Of a DNA stretch of 64,000 bases, positions 10,246-21,400 are shown piece after piece. Within the stretch, counting starts at the first letter, position 1. Every line of letters starts with the position of its first letter. This stretch comes from Symbiodinium natans (lineage: Eukaryota; Sar; Dinophyceae; Suessiales; Symbiodiniaceae): the NCBI GenBank assembly GCA_905221605.1, contig CAJNDS010002757.1, forward strand, positions 618,001 to 682,000, read 5' to 3'. Made by a program: the position numbers and the translations under genes. The notes under the pieces were generated by a model that was not told the DNA's origin, did no database searches, and saw only the letters and a list, made by a program, of their open reading frames with translations.

Positions 10246-13200
10246 ATGTCCACACGTGATAGCATTGGGAGCAGTGAGTCTAGCGATAGTGATGTGCTAG
10301 GAACAGGGAATAGATTCCTCGAGGACCAGGTCACTGCGGTCAACCAGGATGTGGCCGCCGTTGATAGTCATGCGAGAAGCATAGCCGACGCCGAGACCAT
10401 GGGCTTCATCGACGACGGACGGAATAGTGGCAGGACAGGAATGGAGATGGATAGTAGTGCTGACAGAGATCGCCTCGGCCTCAGTTTGTCAGGACCGCTT
10501 ACTGTAGACGTTAGGTCGAGCGCTGCGGGTAGTATGTTAGTGCCAGGACCACCCCCAGGACTGACGGATAGAAACTTGGAGATTGTGACGACGATGGATA
10601 GAATGGGGAGATCGGAAGGACTGGGCTATGCCGGGATAGCGGATATGTCAGGCACTCAGGGGAATGACGCAGGCGAAGGATTGCGGGAGCTGCTTGCTAT
10701 CCCATCAATCGAAGATAGAGGGGATGCCGTAATGCAGCTCAGCATGCTTGCAAGCAGTCCTGTAGTGTTTGATCCAGTTATGGGAGCTACAGATTTAAAT
10801 GAGTATAGGGCCGGAAGAGGTGGGATAGAAGCAGGAAACGCTAGGACTCCGACGCTTGCTATCGAGGATCTGGCTGGAATAGATGGAAGGATGGAAGAGG
10901 GACCGTTCGTCATTCCCTCCGAGCCTGTGTCCCACGGGACGAATTACGAGTCAACGGGAGGTGCCAAGGGAGTCACTGGTTCCAGGTTAGAAATGGCGAT
11001 CGAGGACAGAGTGGATAGCCTTGCAGTGTCATCATCGTCAGACCATGATAGGACGATCAGGAGGAATGGTGATGGAATAGATGCGATGATGCCTAGTGGC
11101 GAGCTCGGTGCTGAGGGCGATCGAACGAGAAGTGCGGATAGCGGACATTGGATGGGAAGAGGGAATGGAGATGATCTCGTTCCAGGAGTGTATTCGAATA
11201 GTGCGACCATGATCGGGAATGTCGGTGCCGATCCTACAAACCTGGAGTTGATAGCTAAGGGATCGTCAGCGGTAGCGCAGAACGTGATCAGTGAGAGCGA
11301 TGATAGAGCACTGTCTGTATTTTCATCTACAGGCCTCTCGGAGGCATCACCAGGTGGGAACATTGAAGCGTTGAAAGATATGGGGATGGGTCAGACTACG
11401 ACGATCGGAATAGAGTGGGGATCCCATGGAATCCGGAGTACTCTCGAGGAAACGGGGGTCATCACTGACGTGGACTTTGCGAAGTTCTTCACAGATCAGG
11501 GACCAGGAGAGCCTGGATCAACGCCCATGACGATGCAATCGGATTCACAGGAACGGTGGAACGCTGGGATATATGGTGCCGAGATCGCAGGGATAGGGAA
11601 AGACAGGTCACGAAAGATGTCGATGGGGTCGGATAGTGGGCACTCAGGTGGTCGATCTACGTCATTGAAGAGGGATAGCCCGGGTGGATCGGAAAATGGA
11701 GTTGGTACCACCAGCAAGATAGGCAAGATGGATGAGGGACTACGTAAGCAACGAGCGGAGCAGGCCGTTAAGGAGATGAACCAGATAGCCGAGAGCGTCC
11801 CCGCAGCCAAGAAGTCGAAATCGACCGAAGTTGGGGGACCGATCCATCAGGCAGGAATGATCACCCCGGATCAGGGTAGCGAGGGATGGGGCAATCGATC
11901 CCCGGCTCCACGATCTCCTGGGATAGGTGGGCAGTACGAGCAGTTCGTGATCAATACACCTCCTGAAGGACGAGGCAGGGACGATGAGATGAGGGCAACA
12001 TCATCCCCGCCAAGGCGGGCAAAGACGAGAACTCCTGCCGATCCGGACAAGTCGTCGTTGGGAGAGATAGACGGCAGGATAGATGACTTGCAGACGGTGG
12101 TTGTGGATACACAGACCGACGTAGCCAAGCTTAAGGTGGCAAGTGAATGTGCAAGTGCAATTGCCAATAGCTCAGCGGAGAAGGCGGACGTCATGAGCAA
12201 GAGATTAGTGGAATGCGAGGAGGAGGTGAAGCACTGGAAAGGGTGGATAGAATCGCAGCAGATAGATACGAAGACAACACTGTCGCAAGAGCTGAAAGAG
12301 ATGAGTCGGATCATGGACGGGAGCATCAGCGAGGATAGGATGGACGATGCAATAGCACCGCAACTGACCGAGGGAGCCATGCAGCTCGCACGGAGAATGA
12401 GACGGCAGGTTGAGAACGTGAAGGTGCTCAAGACCTCTGTTACGACCAAATTGAAGGGAGTGGAGGAACGTTTGTCCACGGCGGAGCATTCAGCTGACGT
12501 GGCCAAACAGAGTACCGGGACGAAGATCACCACGTTAGAGACAGGATTGAACGAGGTGAGACGTGGCATAGGTGTAGTCTTCTCGAGCATGCAAATGCGA
12601 CACGAGAATGGAACATGGAAGAACGAGAGACTGGATAAAGTAGAGACGGTTTTGAATAGACAATGGGACCAGATCAAGATAGCGGGCGAGGAACTAAGGA
12701 AGCTGAAGTCCAAGGGGAGCCAGAAAGCCGGAACCGATACGGCATCGTCGTCCCATTGCAACAGCCAAGGAAAAGGTCCTGGATGCGGATGCAGAGAACC
12801 TGGCGAGGGTCACGGCACGTGCATAGATGGGGCAGTGCGGGGCGAAACCAAGAAGCTGAGTGAAGTGGTTCTGGCGCAGAAGGAACACATAATGACCGTC
12901 GCGAGAGAGGTGATAAAGAACCGCAAAAGCGTGGCTGAGATTGTGGCGAACATGACAAAGGTTCACAAGACTTGCGAGAATGTCGCTGCAAGGACCGATC
13001 GGATGGATGAGAAGAGAAACGGAGAACAGGCCTGGGTGAAGGATACCGTGCGAAAGATGGAAAAGACAATGGAATCAATGTCGAGCCGTATGATAGATGA
13101 GCAGAAGAGAGTCACGGGCGAATTTATCCTTGTCAATGCTCGAATTGATGAGAGCGCACGGAACGAAGGGGTAGGCAAGATGCGAGGAAACAGCGCGGAG

Positions 13201-15369
13201 ATAGGAAAGCCACCGACCATGTCACGCGGACGAGATAGTCACGGTGGGAGTGGGGGAGCCGACGGAAGAGCCAGGAGCGACAACGCCCGAGGGATAGAGG
13301 CTTCGAGGCCGGAGTTGGCAGGTCCTGTGGTAGATCGAAGGATTGAGAATAGATGCATTGTGTTAGAACAGCAGGTGACCAAGATCACTAGTCAATTGCA
13401 GGGGTTGACCACTGTGAATGAGCGGATCGTGAGGGAGAACGCTAGCCTGCTCAGTGAGATAGAGAGCATGAAGGGGGAGAACAAAGGAGTGACAGAGTCG
13501 GTAGCGCGGATGATCCGGGATAATAGAGATGAGGTATCTAAAATGAGAGCGGATCTCGATCTTCGTAGTAGAGAAATGCTTGAACTCAAAGAGAAGAACG
13601 AGCAGTTGGAGGCAACGGTACGAGAGTATGAGCGGAGACTGGAGCAGGTGAAACGAAACGATAGCATTAAAGCAGAGCTGGATAGCATGTGGAATAGAAT
13701 CGGTGAGATCGCCAAGCAGAGCTCCGAGTACGCTATGCCGGCGCCGGCTGCGGGAGGTGCTTCGAACGCTGGCTCCGCAAGACCAAGTGCCGGTGCCACG
13801 CCTGCGCCAAGTTCGTTTGGGGATAGAAGAGAGCATGGAAGAAAGGATAGACAAGGAGATGGAGGTCTGTTGGGGGAAGAGACTAGGATTAGAAGGTGCC
13901 CTGTATGTGTTAGACAAGCAGAAATGATGATTGCATGCCATGGCTGCGGAAGAGAAGTGTGTGGTAATTGTTATGAGTACCATGATGACTTGTGCATGCT
14001 GTGTTCCACTGATAGAAGGGGATGCGATGCCGGAGGGTATGCAGGGACAGGACTTCCGAGGCCGCAGAGCGGACGAGATCATGAGGGGGATGATGCCAGG
14101 TTCAGAAATCCGGTAGGCGGAGGGTATAACAAGTTCAAGGACACCAGAGGGATGGAGAAATGCAACGAGATATCGATAGCGAAGGAGCCATCATCCGGGG
14201 AAGTAGGACTGTGGCTGGGCGATGTTGCACACACTGCAAAGGCTGCGTATCTATATGACGGGGACTATGCATACACGCAGGTATTGAGGGTACGCGAAAG
14301 GAGCGAAGCGATGATAGACATGGAACTCAAGTATCCTGCGTTAGAGAACCAGCTTTTTAGCGGATTAAAGAGAGCAATAAAGTCAGAGTCATTGTCGGCG
14401 AAGGTGAAGATGGAGATGTACAAGACTCAGCAAGTGGGGGATGGAAAGCCGATGACGGCCATGAGATTGCTTACGCTGATAGTAAAGCATGTTGAGATCC
14501 CGATTGCAAAAGAGAGTCAGGTGCTGTACGATGGCCTGAGTAGCACGAAGGTGATGAGTTTCCCGGGGAAGCCCGAAGAGGAGGCACTGGAGGAGTTCAT
14601 GACTAGATGGGATCTAGCGCACACGAACCTTATAGGACTGAAAGGCAATACCTGGAGCGAGCAACAGCTGGGATGGATGTTGCATTCGAAAGTGCAGAGA
14701 GTTCAGGTGCTGAACCACGATATTGAGGCATGGAGACTGCTTCCGGACGAGGCCAAGACTCATACCTGGTTGCGAAAGAGAATCAAGGATAGACTGGAGA
14801 TGTGGAGAGCGGACAAGAACATAGACGAGGCATCAATGCGGGTGAGTCGACAGGCATTCACGAGTGGGTACGCTGCGATGCCGGCTCAGCAGGGATCATA
14901 TAGAGCACCGGTGAATAGAAGAAGCGCGTACGCCGATGATAGACCGAGGAGTTCATCGCCCGCAGGGGGAAATAGCTACGGAAGAGGGATATCTGTGGGA
15001 AGAGGCAGGGACGGACTGTCGCAGGCGGGGAGAGCCGATGACCCGAAGAATAGATATGGATCCAAGTCGCCGTTTGGAAAAAGAGGGGTCTGCTACCCCT
15101 ATACGCGTGGAACTTGCCCGATGACTGCGGCGGACTGCAAGCATTCGCACGATATTTATCTGTATAGTCAGGCGGAAGAGGTCCTCAAGAAGGCGGGATA
15201 CTGCTTTGAGCATTTTCGGTACGGCAGCTGCAGAAACGACAAGTGTAAAATGCTCCATGAGGCTATCCCGAATAGCATTAGGGAGGCTTTTGAAACGGTA
15301 GAGATAGAGCAGAAGGAGACGAGGCCGTCGAGCCCACATGCTGATGGTGAAGGGCCAAGTTTTCGCTAG
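10246..15369 (+). CDS. ORF1: Gag-like protein with RING-like zinc cluster and two CCCH fingers
   Basis: 1707 aa from the first ATG in frame; the frame is open from within the LTR but has no earlier ATG. Residues ~1-600 are Ser/Gly/Asp-rich and probably disordered, with a basic KKSK patch. Residues ~600-1150 are mostly charged helix, probably coiled coil. A cross-brace-type cluster of CxxC pairs spans C1218-C1253. Residues ~1340-1540 (LYDGLSS, EEFMTRWDLAH, LPDEAKTH) resemble the helical Gag core. Two CCCH fingers follow: C1616-x7-C-x6-C-x3-H1635 and C1653-x8-C-x4-C-x3-H1671. They stand where copia Gag normally has a CCHC knuckle. Expected role: particle assembly and genomic-RNA binding. It is several times longer than ordinary copia Gag. 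Confidence 0.85.
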   Translation: MSTRDSIGSSESSDSDVLGTGNRFLEDQVTAVNQDVAAVDSHARSIADAETMGFIDDGRNSGRTGMEMDSSADRDRLGLSLSGPLTVDVRSSAAGSMLVPGPPPGLTDRNLEIVTTMDRMGRSEGLGYAGIADMSGTQGNDAGEGLRELLAIPSIEDRGDAVMQLSMLASSPVVFDPVMGATDLNEYRAGRGGIEAGNARTPTLAIEDLAGIDGRMEEGPFVIPSEPVSHGTNYESTGGAKGVTGSRLEMAIEDRVDSLAVSSSSDHDRTIRRNGDGIDAMMPSGELGAEGDRTRSADSGHWMGRGNGDDLVPGVYSNSATMIGNVGADPTNLELIAKGSSAVAQNVISESDDRALSVFSSTGLSEASPGGNIEALKDMGMGQTTTIGIEWGSHGIRSTLEETGVITDVDFAKFFTDQGPGEPGSTPMTMQSDSQERWNAGIYGAEIAGIGKDRSRKMSMGSDSGHSGGRSTSLKRDSPGGSENGVGTTSKIGKMDEGLRKQRAEQAVKEMNQIAESVPAAKKSKSTEVGGPIHQAGMITPDQGSEGWGNRSPAPRSPGIGGQYEQFVINTPPEGRGRDDEMRATSSPPRRAKTRTPADPDKSSLGEIDGRIDDLQTVVVDTQTDVAKLKVASECASAIANSSAEKADVMSKRLVECEEEVKHWKGWIESQQIDTKTTLSQELKEMSRIMDGSISEDRMDDAIAPQLTEGAMQLARRMRRQVENVKVLKTSVTTKLKGVEERLSTAEHSADVAKQSTGTKITTLETGLNEVRRGIGVVFSSMQMRHENGTWKNERLDKVETVLNRQWDQIKIAGEELRKLKSKGSQKAGTDTASSSHCNSQGKGPGCGCREPGEGHGTCIDGAVRGETKKLSEVVLAQKEHIMTVAREVIKNRKSVAEIVANMTKVHKTCENVAARTDRMDEKRNGEQAWVKDTVRKMEKTMESMSSRMIDEQKRVTGEFILVNARIDESARNEGVGKMRGNSAEIGKPPTMSRGRDSHGGSGGADGRARSDNARGIEASRPELAGPVVDRRIENRCIVLEQQVTKITSQLQGLTTVNERIVRENASLLSEIESMKGENKGVTESVARMIRDNRDEVSKMRADLDLRSREMLELKEKNEQLEATVREYERRLEQVKRNDSIKAELDSMWNRIGEIAKQSSEYAMPAPAAGGASNAGSARPSAGATPAPSSFGDRREHGRKDRQGDGGLLGEETRIRRCPVCVRQAEMMIACHGCGREVCGNCYEYHDDLCMLCSTDRRGCDAGGYAGTGLPRPQSGRDHEGDDARFRNPVGGGYNKFKDTRGMEKCNEISIAKEPSSGEVGLWLGDVAHTAKAAYLYDGDYAYTQVLRVRERSEAMIDMELKYPALENQLFSGLKRAIKSESLSAKVKMEMYKTQQVGDGKPMTAMRLLTLIVKHVEIPIAKESQVLYDGLSSTKVMSFPGKPEEEALEEFMTRWDLAHTNLIGLKGNTWSEQQLGWMLHSKVQRVQVLNHDIEAWRLLPDEAKTHTWLRKRIKDRLEMWRADKNIDEASMRVSRQAFTSGYAAMPAQQGSYRAPVNRRSAYADDRPRSSSPAGGNSYGRGISVGRGRDGLSQAGRADDPKNRYGSKSPFGKRGVCYPYTRGTCPMTAADCKHSHDIYLYSQAEEVLKKAGYCFEHFRYGSCRNDKCKMLHEAIPNSIREAFETVEIEQKETRPSSPHADGEGPSFR

Positions 15370-15419
15370 GGGCGGGCCGAAACCCACAGGCCAGCGAGGA
15401 TAGCCAGGTATATGCGGCC

Positions 15420-18400
15420 ATGCCTGTGGTACGACAAGGGGATGATGGCGCCGAAGGCACGCATAGGGGAATACTGGTGACGACGACAGGCAGGGAGCGA
15501 GTGAAGAAGGGTAATAGGCGAGTCAAGGGGTTGGGCTCCGAAGAGACGGGGATAGCAGGACTGGATATATGCTATTGGAAAGGACACACAGCTGATAAGA
15601 TGGTACGAAAATGCAAAAACGTACACAAGAAGGGGTATGTACATGATGTGAAACGATATCCCGTGATTGAAGAGGCAAAGGCAAGGCTACGAGGAATATC
15701 CCTAGCCGAAGAGGTCGTGCTGGACATACTTGCCGGGGAGCAAGGCGAGGAAGGTAGGGATGCATCAAGACTGGCTGATAGGATAGTGGAGGAATGCAGG
15801 AGAATAGGTATAGTCGACGAGAGATTCCGCGTGGATAGTCGAGAGGTTAGTCAACCGGCGGCGTCTGCACAGCATTGCTTGCCCCCGGTAATGAGACGAT
15901 GGATGATAGACTCGGGGTGCGCTATGGATCTAATAGCAGAAGCAGACCTCACCCAGGATGAAAAAGATATGGCCATTGAGGCGAAGAAAGTGAGGTTCAA
16001 CACTGCCAACGGCAACACCACGTCAAAGCAAGAAATATGCATGGATATACAAGGGATGCCTGAGACGATGAGGATTAGAATGCTCGAGAGTACTCCCGCT
16101 GTTCTATCGATGGGGAGGAGATGTATGAAAATGGGATATTCATTTCATTGGCTGGCGGGTGCAAACCCCGTGTTCGTCAAGCCTGATTCGAGCTTGATAG
16201 TGCTAAAAGTCATCGGGGATATCCCATACATGGTGGATAGAATGTCAACGGTTGTTAACGAAAGTGAGCGTAATGACTATCACATCTATCCTGCTATGCC
16301 AGCGCCTCTTGCGATTGAACTGCCCGTGCGAGGAAATTCCAGTCCGAGGAGACTTGAAGAGAAACAGGATGAATGTAGCCCCAAAAGCGTGGACTCGGAC
16401 ACGGATAGAGACACCGAGGAGGAACCGATAGGAAAGGCCACCAACGACGACGGGAGGCTACTAGACAAGTGGATGTTAACGGGTAATAAAGCGGTGTGTT
16501 TCCACAACAAGCCAAGAACGAAGACTTGCGATCCATGGTTTGAAACACTGAAATTCCCAGAGATACATGCACTTGTGCCGCGATTCGCCGAGAGATGTAG
16601 ATCCAAACGTGTGTACAAAGATGGCAAAACCGTGGCGGAATGGATAGACTGGGTGGACAAGTACAGTGAGGGAGAGAATAGAGACGCGGAAGAGGACTTA
16701 TGGACAGGCAAGACCATGTTCAAGATAGAAGGGCTCACATTCGAAGGAGCGGATGCAGGAGAAGCGGTGCAGAGCGATAGCGCGAAGGTGAGAAAACATA
16801 TCTTGAATAGAATGGCTGCGGACGAAGACGCGGGGCTAGATGACCTGACGATGATGCTGGACAAGAACATCGGTACCGGTGGCGAGGCAGAGACGCTAGT
16901 CGAGATAGCAAGGTGTTTATGGCCACTTGCTCCTCAAGAGATACTTGACGGCGGAAAGGCACATAAGCCCCAGGGAGAAACGAGACCTGAAATCATGAAG
17001 ATAAGGAAAGCGATTGAAGGGAGCAGAAGGGTTATTGTGCACATTTGTTGTGGAAAGTCAAGGGGAAAGTTTGATGACATCGCAAGCGAACTGGGAATGA
17101 GTGTGATAGATATCGATATGGAGGAGAACGTGCTGCGATCTGATACATGGTGGTGGCTAGTGAAGCTGGCCACGACCAATTTGGTTTTTTGCTGGCTAGC
17201 CGGACCGCCTTGCAGAACGAGGTCCGTGATGAGATACAGAAGGCCTGGTCCGATTCCGCTTAGGTCGAGGAACGGACCGGAGAGGTGGGGATACTCATTT
17301 ATCAGTTGGGCACAGAAGCAGGAATGCCGGGACGACGATATCATCATACTGCGCGTGTGCATGCTTGTGGTGATAGGAAAGGCACGTCACCGACGATTGA
17401 GAGCCCCAACGATGTGTCTCATTGAGCAGCCCCAGGACCCCGAGACGTATTGGGATGATACGCCAGAAGGGGGATACGCATCATTGTGGGCGACAGAAGA
17501 ATGGGATAGGACGAGTGCCATCCTAGGAACGAAGCTGTTCAGTTTTGATCAGGGACCGATGGGACACTCTAGGAAAAAGCCGACAACGATAGCGACTGAC
17601 GCAGAGTTGATAGGATGGGCGGTCAATCTTAGAGGACCAGGGACTAGAGCGGCGAATGATAGCAGTGATAGAAGCAAGGGCGAGATGAGCGAATCGCAAA
17701 ACTGGGCGGAGTGGGCACCGGGATTAGTGCGAGCCATTAAGGAGACTATGCGTAAGCACCACCGAGTATCATCAGTGGCCGAAAAGGGGATAGACGAGAG
17801 GAATAGGGAGACAACGATAGAACAAGATGATAGTGATGGTCGACTGAGAACGACGTTCTACTGCGCCGCGTGTAAGGCTGATTCATCCGGGGTATGCGGG
17901 TTTTGTGAAAGAGCTTTAAGTCCTGAGCAGATTGAGGCGGGACAAAGCGCACGCAATATGACGGATGTGGAGTTTCAGCTCGTCCGCGGAATGAAGAAGA
18001 ATCCGGATGACGACCTAAGGATCGCGGAGCAAGTCGTCGCTGTACCCGGCGAAGAAGAAAGCACCGAAAACGGAGGCGAATTGGATGTTGATATAGATTT
18101 GCCCGGAATAGCCGACGAAGAACAGGCCAGAAGAGGAGTGGGAGAGCCTCAGAAGGATGATAGCGCCGGTGGCATGGGAGAAGTGGAACAAACAGAGGCA
18201 GAAGTCGGACCTGCAGATCAAGTTCGAGTTGCGGATAGACTTGGCGAAGGGATAGGGTCGAGCAAAGCTGTGAGCATCCGGAGAGCAAGATACTCACCGG
18301 AGTATGCAAAATCGGCGGAACATTTGCTCACGCATCTCCCAAAGAACATGCACTGCGTTGCCTGTCGACAAGGCAAAGCAATAAACGTTCCCTTCAACAG

Positions 18401-21400
18401 GGGCGAAGGCATCACCGACAAGGGTGCCGAGAAGTTCGGAGAGAGGGTCACTGCTGACACGATAGTGCTTCGCAGCAACAAAGACAAGGGAATCCGCGGA
18501 GAAAACAACGCAATCGTGATGTTCGACTTCAAGACACAGTGGATACACTGCACGCCCGTGAAGTCCAGAGGAACGGATGAGTTTGTGCGAGCTATCAACG
18601 AGTTCCGAGGCCCAGATATGGTGGTGCATCTGTACGCAGACGGAGCCGGTGAATTCTCAAAAGCCTGCGATATCATAGGAACTTGCAGGGCGACTTCTAC
18701 ACCCGGATTACCCCGAACGAATAGCATAGCGGAGCTCAAGGTCAAAGAAGTAATCTACGGTGGCAGAGTATTACTGAGACAAGCAGGACTAGAACCGAAG
18801 TGGTGGCCATACGCTGTGCAGACGTTCTGCTTCCATAGGAACGTACAACAGGTGGACGGGGTAAGCCCGTACGGGAAAAGACATGGCAACGAGCAAGACA
18901 AAGTGAAACTGATTCCTTTCGGGGCACTTGTTAACTACCTCCCCATTGCCGAAAAGCCTAGAAAAGCTGGCAAAGAGGACGCGGCCCTGCTCGAACGGGG
19001 GGATCCTGAAAATGACGCTCTTGAGATTCTCGGAGCTGATGAAGATGTTTCGAGCATGGCCTTGCCCTCTGAAACGAAGGAAACTAAAGAACAACGCTCG
19101 CAAAGGGAGGAAGAGCTGAGAGAGGTCGATAGACGTGCGCTCGACATGGTCATGACGCAGGATTTTGATGTGCAGCATGCAAAGGACATCATCCTGAAGT
19201 TCACTTCGATAGAAAAAGGAATAGCGAAGAATTCGCGGAGCATGGCCACCGGTAGAGGGTTCATAGTCCTGGGGCTGTATGCATACGGAGGAAAGATTGG
19301 CGTTACGAATAGTGCCAAAGAATATCCGGGGATAGCCATGGTGTGCTGCGAGCTGATAGCAAAATGCTTCCCAGAAGCTACTTTTACAACGGTGATTGTG
19401 TCTGTCGGAACAAGGATGGGGCCTCACAAGGACAAGTTTAATGAGAGCCAGACATACAACTTTGTTGTACCGGTAAGCGAGAGGGCGGGCGAAGCTATGA
19501 TCTGGACAGAAGAGGAACAGTGTGCGAGTGAGGGTGGCAAGATCGCCGGAATAGAGAAAGAGGTGCTTCCGGGAAAATGGATATGGGGAAGGACTCGGAA
19601 GGTGGATAGTGGGCTAAAGTTCAATCCAAGAGTTTGGCATGCTACCGAAGATGCCTTGGCGCCAGAGGATAGAGTGATAGCGGTGGGATATACCCTGGCA
19701 GCGGGTAAAAAGGCATCTGTGGACGATAAGTGGAAGTTGATGAGGCTGGGCTTCAGATTGGATGAGCACTTTGCGACGTTAGCGGATGGATTATGCCAGG
19801 CAGCGTGTGCAGACGATGGTGGGGATGGGGAAGAATATGTAGATCACGACGCCGAGGAGGAGCAAGCGTATGCCATGGCATCCAAGGCGAAGTTCGACAC
19901 TCCGACATCACCCGGATTATTCCTAGGTTACGCGCTCCAACCAGGGGGTGTTCCGAGCGGTGACTATTTAGTGGTTGAGCTGGCGCACCTGTATCACGGG
20001 TGGACGGTACCGTCGATACACCGCGTGAAGAGGATAGTACTTGACGAGGAGATGCCCAACTACTTCCCGATGCAAGCTGTGGCTGATAGGAAGTCGAGAA
20101 TCATGACAGCGACTCGAGCTGATGCCCTGGCCAGATTGGAACTGGAGAGAGAGGGGCAGCAAGGAGAGGAGACGGAGGAAATCTTCGCAGAGGAGAGAAG
20201 AGTACGAGCCGATGTGATGAGACAAATTAAGTGCGACGATCAGCATCTTCAAAACGGGGATTTCTGGGAACATGACGAGATAGACCATTCGTGGACGCTT
20301 CATCACATCTTACCCCGAAAGGAGCTGTGTACCCCAGGCGAGGAGGTCAAAGGTACAGGTGGCCCCGGGGATAGAGAGCTGGGTCCAAGGAGGCGAACGT
20401 GGATAGTGTACGCCGATGGTACATCGGAGGTGCTGGATGAGGATAGAATGAAGGGCAAGAAGAAGATCACCAAGAAATGGACGGGGTGCACTACGTTCTG
20501 GGAGAAGGGGGAGCCTGAGGGAGAGATAGATGATGAAGCCAAGGAGCGGGCGCGGGGAGAGAAGGCGACGGGTATACGGGGGGTGGGTTTAGACTACGAA
20601 CAAGACATGCCCAGAATAGAGCGGCCGTACGCAAGATCTCACAAACCCAACTCCATTTCGTCAGCAGAGTGGAATAGGATGAGCCCGGGACAACGACTAC
20701 GCTATATCGAGGGAGACAAAGAGAGGATCATCAGAGGAGAGAGGCCCCCTTCTGCTGCTCGAGGGCAAGATGGGATAGAACCACGTTCAGCGGAACTTGG
20801 GGATCGAGAGTGGATGGAGAAAATCACCGACCATGGCCAGGAATTCTCACCGCAGGAGTACCGATGGGATCCTCCATCGGGAATGCCTGAGGGTGGCCGA
20901 GTGTGGGCAGTAAGAAACAATCGCGCCACGTCCTACCGATTCTATGGCGGAAGGGACAAAAGACGGCTTGAGCTCTGGTGGAGGGTCACTCGGAGCGCCA
21001 ACACTGGAGAGGTCTTAGAATCCATTGAATATGACTCATGCATACAGGCGGAGATGATGCGCAATAGAGGGAGATACCGATTCGTTGTGCCCAGGGACAT
21101 CATCACAGAATTCTGGTACATCCCCGACGGAGGAGAAGACCGACGAATCAGGGATAGAGGAGAACCAGCAGAATCTGCCGCACCGGCATCCAGGATGGGA
21201 GATACAGAGGAGGTTACGAAAACCATCAATCAATTGTGCAGCACAGCTGGAATAGCGCGAACGCCGTCCGACAACATCATTGGGGAAATAATGAGGGAGT
21301 TGGGCGAACAGCCTAAAGTGCAGGTCATAGGGGTCGGAATAGAAGAAATCGGGGATAACGGAGGCGAGAACGTATCTTGGATATCGGGGGAAGGATGTGT

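Noticed and set aside
15355-15369. Classical X-XXY-YYZ slippery heptamer at the ORF1/ORF2 junction
   Set aside because: Only a TTTT run is present; it does not fit the canonical pattern, so frameshifting is left as a possibility.
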